NCBI GenBank assembly: GCA_016165875.1
Contig: JABBOT010000004.1
Location: 2,914,001 to 2,978,000, forward strand
From: Acanthopleura granulata
Taxonomy: Eukaryota > Mollusca > Polyplacophora > Chitonida > Chitonidae
Length of the DNA: 64,000 nt
Direction: 5' to 3'
A program made the translations under genes and the position numbers. The notes beneath the pieces were generated by a model, which worked only from the letters and a program-made list of their open reading frames with translations, was not told the DNA's origin and searched no databases. Positions 9,992 to 20,650 of this stretch are shown in pieces (position 1 is the first letter of the stretch; each line of letters opens with the position of its first letter).

Positions 9992-12900
9992 GTAAGTTTA
10001 GGTACTCTAAAAGGGGGCAAAGGCCATTCGGGTCCAAGCTGTCTAGTCTAATTCCACCATTTCCGATGTCTGTTTTGGCAAACTGCTATGTAGTGTTTAG
10101 TGCTTATGTATTACAGGAGACCACTGGTCAGTTATGCTTGGGCCTGTGTCCCCCGTCGAGTTTGCAAAGTGTTTGACATTGAACATTCAAAATAAAATGA
10201 TAAATGTAAAACGTGCAAAACGTTATCGATGCCCAACACTGAAACGTTTTTATGTTTTTTGTTTATTTCGTGTTTTGTTGACTCCTGCATGAAGCCAGGA
10301 CATTCAAGCAAGTGCTTCTTAATTCTTTTAATTAACTTTGTTCCATTTCGGACACCTTGTGTCAAGTGCGTTCAAGCTGCTAAAATATGTCCAAAGCATA
10401 ATTTAGCAGACTTAATTCAAATATTAGATAAAACGTATTCGTGAAAACCAGATTTACACTTTTATTTTTAACTTTTCTTAAGCGTGACACTTAATATGTT
10501 TCATGAGCAATTATAAAACATGCAACATTTATGAACGTTCACGAAACCATGAGCCCTCTCTGTCTCTTTTTCTTTCATGTAGCCAAGAAATTCCAACGAT
10601 GTATCAAAACGAGGAGGTAAGAAATAATAAACAATACAAATAACACTTTTATTTAAGAGCTCACAGGTACATGATCACACTTTGCTAACATCTTCTCGAC
10701 ACCAAGTAAATTATACCCGTCAATCAGCAACGATGTACTGTGTTTACATTTTTCTCTTTTTTTTCTGTGAAACTAATGACTCTTATTAGTTAACACCTGC
10801 AGGTAGCGTTCTTTCTTTTTCTTTTACAGTAAATCGAAACTGCGGAAACCTGAACTTCAGGGCCGATTCTGGGTTTATATCTACCCCAAACTACCCCAAC
10901 AACTACGGTGATGACACTACTTGTGTGTACACACTCCAACCCGCTAACCTCAACTCCTCACAGTTCTATGTGGATTTCTATACATGTGACTGCTCCTTGG
11001 AGGATCACAGCAGTTGCAGCTTCGATTACATTCGGTTTGGTAACAACGGAAGGAAGAACTGCGGCAATGTCAGTTTTCGTCGATTTTCAGGTATGAGTTG
11101 GTGTCCCAGCTCGTTAGATTTTTGGGGTGGGAGTGGGTGCTGAACGGTGGCTGGTGCATTTTCTCAGTAGAACAACAGTGTTAACGTTAAGTATTGCAGA
11201 CAACACGCTGTATTTTATACAGTGGATATCACATAGGCCTAGTTATTCACTTAAGGCATCGGGGGTCTCCGTGTGCCAAGGGGTTAGCGCACCACCGGTT
11301 TCCTCTCGTCATAATGTTGGCCGCCTTTCATGTTAGTGAAATATTCTTGAATACGGCGTAAAACACTAATCAGATAAAAAACTAAAGGCATCGTCGAAGA
11401 GAATTTACTTAATTTACTAACATCAGTGTCGTAAATTTGCTGTAGTTATATCTACATCCGTGTACGTAAACAAGGTGCATTATTCCTGATAGGTAAATGT
11501 AAATATGACTTTTAAAAACTTGGATTTCAAATTTTCTGGTAAGATTTCACTCTTTCAGTGGCTGTATAGTTATTAAAGTATACTGGGATATCACCTCAGT
11601 AAATGCTAGACAATGATCTCGAGCTATTACGATAGCGTTTTAGCTTTGAAAGCTTTCAACGTTCAAGATTATGTATAACTGACTGTTTTTATGCAGATTC
11701 ATTTTATTCTCTGTTTTGGAAACATTGCGCTTGGCATTAACTAAGGTGTATTACAAAAACAATAATTGTTTGAGTGACGAAGAATTGTTTTCCGAGCTCA
11801 TGTGGAATAAGAGTTTCTTTAAAAAAAAAAAGAAAGAAATTTGCGTGGTATCTAGGCAGCCTTCTTGAATGTTAAACATGAACTGTGCAGCATCGATGTT
11901 TGTGAACTAAGCTGACGTCGTGCCTTGAAGTGTTACAGATATGCAATGTGTACAAGCAGTTAGATAATACACTGCATAGAATTACATGGAGGGGATGCTT
12001 TTCTGTTTCAGTGCTGTCTACCAACGGGAGTGTTCAAGTGACTTTGGACACTGATGGTAGTGTGACCGACAGGGGTTGTAACATTGCCTACAGCATGCGA
12101 GGTAGCCTTCCCGTCTGCCCGAACAACAACGTCACCCTCAGCTCAACGTCATCACCACCTTGGAACGTCTCGACACCCTGGTGGAACACCACATCACCTT
12201 CCTGGAACTATACAACACACTGGTGGAACACCACGTCACCTTCCTGGAACTATACAACACACTGGTGGAACACCACGTCACCTTCCTGGAACTATTCGAC
12301 ACCCTGGTGGAACATCACATCACCTTCCTGGAACTATTCGACACCCTGGTGGAACACAACAGCACCCCCTGTGAACTACTCGACACCCTGGTGGAGTACC
12401 ACCCCGACCTTTCCCTCTAGTAAGCCGCAGCACTACATTGTAAATTTCTATTCTTGATTTATAAACACTTTCATGCATAGATATTAAACACTTGGAGAGT
12501 ATAAAATTATAGTGTAAGCCTATATATACATGTTTTAGGCAATTATGTTTAATACTTAAATATATGTGTATATTTCACGTTTGTTTGAAGTTTAATCACC
12601 CATTAAACGTGTTGGGCGAGGGTCATTTTACAGTGTAGGGAACAAATATCAAGAATTGAATGGTAAATATGTTAGAAAACCTTGGTGACTTTGAACATGG
12701 TATATATGTTGGGTTGTTTTTTTTTGTTTTGTTTTTTTTTTGTTTTTTTGTTTTTGTTTTTGTTTTTTTGTTGTTTTTTTTTTGTTTTTTTTTGTTTTTT
12801 GTCCTATGATGACACAAGCATTTCCGCGCTAAATCTTGTGTTGTTGGAATAATTCCTGTAGGAAAATACTACAGTTCACAAAATCATACTGAATGAACAT

Positions 12901-13038
12901 AGTCGTTGATTGTGTTTTTCAGATGGCTCGATCTATGATCTGCTGAACACCATGTACAGTAAAGCGTATGCCGTGGAAAATGCCTTCGAGGAGTACAGAC
13001 ATGCCGTCAGTATGGTCATCAACAGACTCATGAACTAA
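9938..13038 (+). CDS. Secreted CUB-domain protein with Trp/Asn glycosylation-rich repeats (complete, 290 aa, 5 coding exons)
   Basis: Join 9938-9991, 10583-10616, 10830-11090, 12012-12419, 12923-13038; all introns GT-AG, phases 0,1,1,1. Residues 1-17 form a signal peptide (MNFWLAIISVAVVAVTA). Residues 18-28 look like a short pro-segment ending in KR. Residues about 34-147 are a CUB domain (CGNLNFRADSGFISTPNYP, Cys pairs). Residues 167-249 are six copies of a 14-residue unit of type WNYTTHWWNTTSPS. Residues 253-290 are a hydrophilic helix-like tail with no Cys. Twelve N-x-S/T sequons lie in residues 156-240, with more in the CUB part, so it should be secreted and heavily N-glycosylated. CUB domains usually bind protein or glycan ligands, but the partner here is unknown. 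I recognise no named family with this architecture. Expression support: TATA box upstream, 3'-UTR intron and AATAAA downstream. Confidence 0.88.
10583..10616 (+). CDS. CUB-repeat gene coding exon 2 (34-base micro-exon, pro-segment)
   Basis: Acceptor TTTCATGTAG, then PRNSNDVSKRG plus one base, donor GTAAGA. The KR-G forms a dibasic processing site just before the CUB domain. The reading frame fits both neighbours exactly. Confidence 0.8.
10830..11090 (+). CDS. CUB-repeat gene coding exon 3 (CUB domain)
   Basis: TTTTACAG acceptor, 261 bases, donor GTATGA. Reads NRNCGNLNFRADSGFISTPN then YPNNYGDDTTCVYTL; later FYTCDCSLEDHSSCSFDYIR and KNCGNVSF. The P-N-Y-P and C-x-(16-25)-C spacing are CUB hallmarks. 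Confidence 0.92.
11260..11380 (+). mobile_element. SINE copy with internal deletion
   Basis: Head gggggtctccgtgtgccaag and ggttagcgc are joined directly to the ggtttcctc...gcgtaaaacactaatcaga end. Lies in intron 3 of the CUB-repeat gene. Confidence 0.8.
12012..12419 (+). CDS. CUB-repeat gene coding exon 4 (end of CUB plus repeats)
   Basis: TTCTGTTTCAG acceptor; VLSTNGSVQVTLDTDGSVTD completes the CUB, then RGCNIAYSMRGSLPVC and the repeat array. The exon ends CCC TCT A before GTAAGC. The repeat is exactly 42 bp per unit, so copy-number change keeps the frame. Confidence 0.9.
12161..12412 (+). repeat. Coding 42-bp minisatellite, six units
   Basis: Units read WNVSTPWWNTTSPS, WNYTTHWWNTTSPS (twice, identical in DNA), WNYSTPWWNITSPS, WNYSTPWWNTTAPP and VNYSTPWWSTTPTF. 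Seventeen Trp occur in 84 residues. The two identical central units indicate recent unequal exchange or slippage. Confidence 0.95.
12458..12632 (+). repeat. Dispersed AT-rich element, copy 1
   Basis: Shares cacttggannntataa, tatacatgttttag and gtttgaagttt...cccattaaacg with 49922-50085. The end gtttgaagtttaatcaccca (12583 on) is identical to the complement at 29934-29953. Begins about 40 bases into intron 4 of the CUB-repeat gene. Confidence 0.7.
12715..12803. repeat. T-rich low-complexity tract (TTTTTG)n
   Basis: About 85 bases of T with scattered single G, inside intron 4 of the CUB-repeat gene about 120 bases before the last coding exon. Confidence 0.9.
12923..13038 (+). CDS. CUB-repeat gene coding exon 5 (C-terminal helix)
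   Basis: TTTTTCAG acceptor; NGSIYDLLNTMYSKAYAVEN then AFEEYRHAVSMVINRLMN and TAA. Charged and hydrophobic residues alternate as in an amphipathic helix. Could mediate oligomerisation; that is inference. Confidence 0.85.
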
Positions 13039-13071
13039 ATCAGGTTGGCATTAGGTAAGATATTTGAATTT

Positions 13072-13179
13072 GTTTGATTGGTGTTTTACGCCGTGCTCAA
13101 GAATATTTCACTTATACGACGTGGTTAGCATTATGGTGGGAGGAAACCGGGCAGAGCCCGGGAGAAATCCACGACCATC
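13072..13179 (-). mobile_element. SINE, 5'-truncated, inside the 3'-UTR intron
   Basis: ttgattggtgttttacgccg through ggaggaaaccgggcagagcc to cacgaccatc; lacks the tRNA-like head. Sits 17 bases after the 3'-UTR donor of the CUB-repeat gene. Confidence 0.88.
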
Positions 13180-13538
13180 TTCATGCTGATATCAATTCAC
13201 GTTTAACGTTCCTATAGTTTCTCTTTAAACATATGGGCAACTCACTGGAACAAAATGTACTGGAATTCAAAGCTGCTCTGAATTGTTATTTTCTTTACTT
13301 GTCAACAAACCATCAGCTTACAACGATTTCCTTAAGTTTCCTTGCTTTCACATTTATCTGTCTTTTATAGATATATATCTATAGACTAATTCCGCTGACG
13401 AAGCAGTTTCTTGGCAACTTCATTACTGAATGCCTTTTTCTATTTTCATTACACTGTTCAGCCACAGGAATATAGCAAAAGCTAATATAAGCTGACCGAC
13501 TGATAGCCATATAATTCCATGTACTCTATTGTTTTCAG

Positions 13539-13582
13539 ATAGCTACAGGACAAGTCAGAGTTTAACTGTGACATGAAATAAA
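13539..13582 (+). terminator. 3'-UTR exon start and poly(A) signal of the CUB-repeat gene
   Basis: After the stop at 13038 an intron 13055-13538 (AG/GTAAGA ... TTTTCAG) separates the last part of the 3' UTR, which carries AATAAA at 13577-13582. The stop is only 16 bases before the junction, so decay by the usual 50-base rule is not expected. Confidence 0.6.
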
Positions 13583-13800
13583 GCATAAAATGTTACTTTT
13601 CGTGTTGCGTTATTAATCACCCATCAGATGAATTCAAAGTACCGCACTTCTAATTATGAAGTGCGGGTTCAGTCTCAGTGTAAAAATACAGTGTACGACG
13701 TAACTGAAGAGTTTCTTACAAGTTTGTATCTAGACGTCCAAACAGACGTTCGCATACCGGTCGTCAAGCACGATGCGTTTTGTGTCAATAATCGCAAGAG

Positions 13801-14113
13801 CTGGACCCACTTGCACGAAGCCCTCTTAAAGTTACGAGCACGTAACTGTAATGATGACGTCGTCCCTGCAGTTTTGGGGCCACTTGCCCAGAGTCCTCTT
13901 GTCTTACGTACCTACCATGGTAACCAGCACTGTACGCATCATGTCGCCGTGGTAGTTAAGTGCTCGTAACATTAATAGGACTCCGTGTAAGTGGGGTGTA
14001 AGTGAGGTTACAATCAACTTAGTCTACGACAGCTTTGTGGAACAGGGGCCAGGTTACTACCATGGCAATTACGTGCTCGTAACGTTAAGAGGGCTTCGTG
14101 CAAGTGGGTCCAG
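13801..14113. mobile_element. Inverted-repeat (MITE-like) element with 45-bp termini
   Basis: 13801-13845 (ctggacccacttgcacgaag...) and the complement of 14069-14113 differ at one base of 45 by my reading. The inside holds further diverged copies of the same arm (about 13879-13925 and 13957-13995). No transposase. No clear target duplication was identified. Confidence 0.75.
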
Positions 14114-15023
14114 TTCCCAAAACAACATTTAGCACAAACCACCAAAGAATTAACTCAGAAAATTCGGCTTCTGCCATCAAAACTGTCAGCTGCCATAGCA
14201 TTACACTGCAGGCCATATAGGCTGTGCGTAAACAGTGTCCGTCCTGAGCGAGTGTGACTTTAATATGCAGCTTTATAAATGAGATTCGACTACCCATACA
14301 TCACATGATGAACTTCAGCATTAACAAAGAGCATTTGACATGAGCGACGCGCATACATGTGGCCAATAGCAGTAACCCACCTCGGCCTCATCGCCAAACT
14401 AACTACACGCATCACTTCACTTCCCTTTTATAAATTAGTTAATTAGTCTTAACATTAAAACTGATTTAAGTGCGCACGGGTATTTTGGTTGTGAAAAGGA
14501 TCTAGAAACAACTGAAACACAGGGTTATGTACAGAGCTGATCCTATGCTGCATTAGGCCACCCCATACGCAGCTGAGCAGTTTTAGAACAGACACATTAT
14601 GTAGTTGGCAAGATTACGGCACACCTATAGCTAAGTAAGGCATCCATATAATCCCGACAGTAAAGCGGTTTAACGGATTTATGATATACTTGAAGTCTTT
14701 TATGGCCAAAAATATGGACTAGGGTATAAAAATCGAGATTATCACTGTCATATAAAGCTCTGAAATTGGGAGTTACTGGAATGAATTAATGAATGATTAT
14801 GGCTTAACGCCAAACTATCTCAGCAAGAAGCCGTGAATAGTTTTCGATGTGACACTCACAATCAGAAGAAAACAGACATTTTTTAAAAGCAGTTAAAAGA
14901 ACTACATATCAGTTTAAAAGTCGAAAACTATTATTTCTACAATTATATGTACAATTCGAACTATATATGGGAGTTACTGGACAGTACAAGACGGCACCAG
15001 ATTGCATACTGGTAAGTATCAGA
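14114..15023. other. Intergenic, nothing recognised
   Basis: AT-rich sequence with no exon, SINE or strong repeat that I can support. Confidence 0.5.
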
Positions 15024-15027
15024 GGGG

Positions 15028-15222
15028 TTTATTTATTTATTTATTTGATTGGTGTTTTACGCCGCACTCAAGAATATTTCCCGTATACGACGGCAGCCGG
15101 CATTATGGTGAGAGGAAAACGGACAGAGCCAGGAGAAACCCCACAACCATCCATATGGTTGCTTGTAGACTTTCCAACGTATGACTGCACTTGAACTCAC
15201 ACAACCGCAACGGTCAGACGGG
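15028..15222 (-). mobile_element. SINE, nearly full body, diverged
   Basis: Tail tttatttatttatttatttg, core ttggtgttttacgccgcac and cattatggtgagagg, then cttgaactcac near the B-box. Candidate 8-bp target duplication GGGGTTTA at 15024-15031 and 15220-15227. Confidence 0.85.
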
Positions 15223-15227
15223 GTTTA

Positions 15228-18200
15228 GGCGACCAAAAATCTATACCTTGTAACTCATAAGTTATAAATTTAAGGAAAATTAAAGTTTCAATGGACCAAC
15301 TGGAAATTATGATTAAAAGCATGCTACAAGTGAAATCTTCAACCAGTTAGTTAAATAAAAAAGGAATTACTTACATTCATTCTGCCGAGGTATTGGCCGT
15401 TAAGCAGCTGTATTGGCCCTCGGTCGCAGGTTTGCTCTCAGGCCTGCCCTGTTCTAAACTCTTGATTACTACTACCCGATTTCAGTAAGTCCCAGACATT
15501 TTCTCTCAGGCCGTATTCAGTTTTTATTGTCAGAGATTAATGTGACATGACTGGTCGAACGATATAACGGTGCAATTAAATCCGACATCACCAGTGGCAC
15601 TTTGACCATCAAAACAGAATAGTGAGTTGGCGTTGCCAGGTGCTGTGGAAGAGTTCCAGTATTACCCACCAGCGGCTCCTCAAAACGGTGGTGCGAAGAG
15701 CACACGCAATGTGATCGTAAAGAGACAAGCCACAGAGACAAATTACATCTAACTGACGTCTTAACGAGGCACTGAAACCAACCAAGAAGTCATCACGTTG
15801 ACCAAGTAAGCAAGGAATAAAACCATCTTCTTTTACAACAGAGGAATTAAGAGCTATAATGAAGGCAACGGGTAGACGATACACGGTATCTGCAGTCAGC
15901 TTATGAAGACCTTACTGAGTGTGGCATGACAGTGGTACATGTAGGAGTACCTATAAATACAAGTGAATCAACAACAAGGAATGAAAAGCTCCGAACAAAG
16001 CCAAGTAAAATTTGTCTTCAGCCACAGGCTGCTTTGAGATAACCAGAAACATGAAGTTTTGGTTCATGGTTTCCAGGCGCACACATTTTACGTATTACCA
16101 CAGTAGTCAGTTGTCATTTGTTGCTAACAAGGAGTTCTGAATCAAACCACACAGAGTTAGCATGCAGCTTCATGTCGCTGTATGAAAATATTCGTTGATT
16201 TCACGGTATATGACGGAGAAATATGACAAAAGTCGAAACTCTTGTTAAAGGTTCTCGTGACACAAAATGGGCCACTTTGTGCTGTTCCAGAAAGGCACTC
16301 AATTCTCGAGGCCTTCATTACATCCACGCTACAGATTCATCGGCACTAACCACGGAAATCGGCCCGGATCCCGACTCGAATCCGTAAACGATAACGCTTT
16401 CGGAGGACCGTATTCATATACGAGGAATTCTTAACACGGATTCGGTTGTCTTAGTTTTCTAATTTATTTCGTTAATAAACTGGTCGTTATTCAGTTTAGC
16501 AATGGGTCATCACACAATAAAATTAGTAATCAATATGTAATTAGAAAATTTACGAAGCTTCTGTTTTTGTGTGAACGAGAATTGGCACATTGACTAGGTG
16601 GCCAGTGGACAGTTTTCTTTGCGAGACAAAAAAGCTAACCCACCAAATGCAATAATGTATTCGTTACTGTCATCATGTCCGACGCGGACTTCATGAATCA
16701 GCAATTCAGCTCAATCTGTATCATGTTTAAATGCTGAACGATTTTCCTCCCAGGACCGGAAAAAATGGCTTCTCAAGCAAATTCGGGTCCAATGTATGTG
16801 AACGGGTTGTGCGTTTTATTACTATACTCATTTTCCACGAAATAGGAACGGAATTCGTTACGTCCACCACCCCCCACCTCCCACCCCCCGGATCTTTTTC
16901 AAGACTCGTTTGAAAGTAGCTTACATCCTGTATTTATTTGGTTAAAAGTAATCAAAACGTCAGCTATAGGAACTCTACAAACCTCGGCTGCTGGGGTCTT
17001 GTACTTTGATATCTATCTTCTTTGTATCATGACCTTACGCAGACAGTTTTCTTAGACATCACACAGGGGATGAGTTAGAATGTTCAAACTGGCGTACAGA
17101 CGATTAGTCAGTGGCAATTAGTTGTGCTCAGTTGTATTCAGGTCTAAGCTGTGGTAAAAACAAACAAAATGCCGAATTATCTTACTATTCATGAAATATC
17201 AAATAATAGAAGAATTTACGGCAAATCACCTAAATCAAGGTTTTGCACTGGAAAGCAATTTGGACGCAATTCTGCAATATATCCGTTAAGCACTACTCAC
17301 ATTTCTTAAAATTGTCATTCACATATTAAAATTCTCATTTACATAAACAATATGTTGTCTTGTTTCGCACAACCATGCAACATGTACTCACAAACTTTAC
17401 GGCCACAAAAGTCCGTTCCACACTTACACCAGGCAGTTACTTCACAGTCCCTCTGATAAATATTACTTTACCACGCAACAGAGCTAATACTTCTTCAAGT
17501 ATTCTTTTACGACGTCTTAAAATTTCAAAGCAGCATAGACGTTATCCGAACTGTATCTCAACGATCATTCTTCTAGGTTTCCCGGTTTCATTCAAAAACT
17601 TAACTGTCCACTATAAAAAATGCGGAGAGGGACTATTCCCTCTCCCTCGATCAGCAGTGGTTGTACATGTAACACGCAGGTAACATTATCAACGCTTTCC
17701 GAACTATCGCTTCACCCGTAATGAAACACAGAACCTGGCTCCTTATTTCTCCTTATCTTAGCCGTCACTTATCGAGTTTTGAAGACGACCCCTTGGGATT
17801 AATGTTTTCCGCCGGGGATCGCACATGGGGTCCGAGCAGTTTTCCCGCCATTCCTAATATGGCTATAAAGCACATGGTTGTTCCAAGCGATACATTCTCT
17901 TGTTTGTGGCATATCTTTTGTTCCTGTATGCTTGCTTTACGGTAAATTTATCTTATTTTTGTGTATTTGGGGGGGGGGGGGTATTTTGTTGTAGATTGTA
18001 GTTTTGTGTCCTTACTGAAAATTAGTTATACTTACATACTATATATATATATATATACTAGTATGTACATTGTGGTGACTTTCTGTACATTCTCTGGATA
18101 AGCTTGTGTGTCTCCCTACGATAAAGCATTTCACCCTTCGGCAATCACACACAATTCTGCAGATTTCGTGCATTTTATATGAAACTTTGTGATCACTGAA

Positions 18201-18680
18201 AATTTACATACAAAGTTTTGTCCATCTCCATTTTATCAACAAACACAATTCGCCTCTAGCTACCGTCTCTTCCTTCATCCAATAGGCAAAACTAACCGAT
18301 CCATCGACTCGATATTTCATGAATATTAAAATCAATAGAGTATCCAATCCAATATTTGTTTTCCCATATTATTGACAGCAAATGAGAAATGGTAAAATCA
18401 CCATTATCAAGCAGAATTATCTGGGACAAACTGCCTATGGCAGGTAAAATGTTATACATACCAGCACTTTCCCTGTCTTCTTGTACCTCTACAATGACGA
18501 CAATGGTCTTCTGTCACACCGACTTTACCACAAGAGAGGTAATTTCTGTTTTGAAACTGTGAATTATCCCTGTTTGGATAGAAATGTACCGAATGATAAT
18601 ACATATGACGTATACATATCTCGCCTTGTAGCATTTGTGAGATACTGTGTGATTATTTCAATCAACGTCACAAGATATTA
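15228..18680. other. Intergenic region, no gene recognised
   Basis: Holds one dispersed repeat (16718-16890, related to 23010-23175), a C-rich stretch near 16865-16890, a G run near 17970 and a TA dinucleotide tract at about 18040-18058. Open stretches at 15609-15884 (minus) and 17360-17683 (plus) show no known domain. Confidence 0.5.
16718..16890. repeat. Dispersed repeat, copy A (copy B at 23010-23175)
   Basis: Both copies share tgctgaacgat/tgttgaacgat, ggaccggaaaaa/ggaccgtaaaaa, aattcgg and ggaattcgttacg/agaattcgttacg in the same order and orientation. Divergence is high. Confidence 0.5.
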
Positions 18681-18782
18681 CCCCGGACTCTGTCCGGTTT
18701 CCTCCCACCATAATGCTGCCCCGTCGTATAAGTGAAATATTCTTGAGTACGGCGTAAAACACCAATTAAATAATAAATAAAT
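18681..18782 (+). mobile_element. SINE, 5'-truncated
   Basis: ccccggactctgtccggttt, cctcccaccataatgctg and gtataagtgaaatattcttg are followed by a TTAAATAATAAATAAA tail. Confidence 0.88.
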
Positions 18783-20218
18783 GAATCACAAGTTATTACT
18801 GCTAAAACTAGTGTGTCAAGGATATTCCATCAAACACTTTCACTCTAAATTTCTTAGATTTTACTAAAAAAAACAGCCGGTATTGTTAGTAAATACGGAC
18901 GGGGTCTTCAGGGGTCTTCTGCTTTATTATCGTGTCTGATGTAGGTTTCGACGTCTAATTTGTAAGCATCTGGACAAAACCAACAGAAGCAGCTGGATGC
19001 TTGTTACATGTCATATTAAAACATGATGTGAGAATACTTCTTCACGCGTACCACCATGGAGAAGTACTTAACTTGCCCTGGCAATCAAACGAGAAGGCCT
19101 GCTGTTTCGCTGTAGCGGAAACTTTCCTGTACGCCGACGGATTTAAGTTGGATAAATAGCTTTCTATCTACATCGTTTTAATGAGGGCTACCTCGAAAAG
19201 AGCACTACGACGGCACTGAGCTATCACACGTGTCTACGGCTGCAGACTGCAATTTTGGCTGGGAATGACAACAAACAACAGTCGACACAGGCTGTCTCCA
19301 CACACGCACTTCTGTCCCCATCTTGGACAGATGTAGGAAGGCCCATTTTCCCCATGGAGGTAGGCAGAATATTGACGCCTGTCACCATCTCAATGATATC
19401 AGCTCACAGACACAACCATTTCGACACACACCTTCCCTATCCACGTGTTCAGTCATAATCAAATCCATATTTCTTTTACATTTTTATTTTTTTACACCTA
19501 TTGTTTTTGTATATATTGTTATTGGTACACGGAGGCTAACCTGCGGGACAAAGTTAGAAATCCTACACATTAGGGGGTCCACGCAAGTTTCCTTACGGAC
19601 ACCTATGAAAAAGATTATTTAACAAACTATTTATGTTATTATGTTTCATAATTTTGTGACATCCGCAGCCGAGACCGTTTGACCGCCGACAGTCTTGAAG
19701 TTTTGCAGTCATAATCTTGCAAAAGTGGTGTAGGGGCCTTTATCGCGTACTGTTTCCTTGTATCAAAAGCATTCAGTTATTATCTTGATGTACGTCAACG
19801 TGAATTCCTCTATTTAATCTTCGGGTAAAAATGTTTTAAAACAACCTCCACTTTATCCGATAATTAGCTATTAACAATATTCTGGAAGTTGATATCGTTG
19901 GGCACAATCTCGACGTTTCGTGTTGGCTACATCTTAGCGATGGTTATGAACGTAGGGTTTTCGTCTTCATGAAGTCAACTACAGCTCACAGCAATAGAAT
20001 TATTTTGTGGCTGTTGAGGTCAGTACATTATGATAGATGTAATGTGATGTATTATTGACACATCTAACATGGACAAAAACTGTCTTCAGTGGAATAAAAC
20101 TGATACCCCACTGATCCCATTACACACAAAGACATGTACATTTGCTATAACAAGGGTTATAACGAGAGAAACAACACGGTTTGATGTCTCTAAAAAGGAC
20201 ATCACATAGGTATTTTTT
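18783..20218. other. Intergenic / 3' flank of the GPCR gene
   Basis: No exon recognised. The 3' UTR of the minus-strand GPCR gene must run into this region, but no single poly(A) signal stands out. 18830-18910 resembles 30770-30860 (ttcttan-attttac, gttggtaagtacggac), another weak dispersed repeat. Confidence 0.45.
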
Positions 20219-20650
20219 TCACAGGTATTCAATGATTGGTCCATCCGAATCATAAACTGTATCGTCACGAAGCTCGTCCTTCACTTCAGCAGTGGCGGCG
20301 TGAGGCTTAATATCAGTCCTGCTTATTGCAGTCAGCTCAAGCTGAGTGGTTTTGGATTGCACTGAGCCTTGTCGACTAAACTGCTTCCTCCTAACGTAAG
20401 ACCAACCACGAACGCAGCTACATAATGAGTGCTTGAATGTTTCCCGGAAGTTCTTGGACATGAAACCGTACACAATTGGGTTCACACAGCTATTGCCGTA
20501 CGCCAGAATGTAGAAAGCTTTCCTCATTGGCTTGAGGTAGCCACGGTTTAACTCGTTCAGCACTTGGAAAGACACGAGAACGTTGTTCACCAATATAGGT
20601 GCCCAGCACAACACAAAGAGGACAATGACGGACACCAACATCTTGATCAC
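20219..20650 (-). CDS. GPCR coding exon 6 (TM6, TM7, C tail)
   Basis: TTTTGTAG acceptor, VIKMLVSVIVLFVLCWAPIL, VNNVLVSFQVLNELNRGYLK, PMRKAFYILAYGNSCVNPIV, YGFMSKNFRETF; then tail to DGPIIEYL and TGA. Ser/Thr-rich tail suits receptor phosphorylation. Confidence 0.95.
   Translation of the reverse strand: MIKMLVSVIVLFVLCWAPILVNNVLVSFQVLNELNRGYLKPMRKAFYILAYGNSCVNPIVYGFMSKNFRETFKHSLCSCVRGWSYVRRKQFSRQGSVQSKTTQLELTAISRTDIKPHAATAEVKDELRDDTVYDSDGPIIEYL

Noticed and set aside
12084..12420. Two further open frames across the CUB-gene repeat (one His/Pro/Gly-rich, one Leu/Glu-rich)
   Set aside because: They are by-products of a 42-bp repeat lacking stops in any frame. Only the Trp/Asn frame joins the CUB domain and the last exon in phase.
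13628..13969. 113-codon open stretch, plus strand
   Set aside because: Its second half is the arm of the inverted-repeat element at 13801-14113, and the first half has no domain or splice context.
15609..15884. 91-codon open stretch, minus strand
   Set aside because: Amino-acid pattern shows no known motif, and there are no convincing splice sites or start context.
17360..17683. 107-codon open stretch, plus strand
   Set aside because: No domain, no supported start or splice context; composition is like surrounding non-coding DNA.
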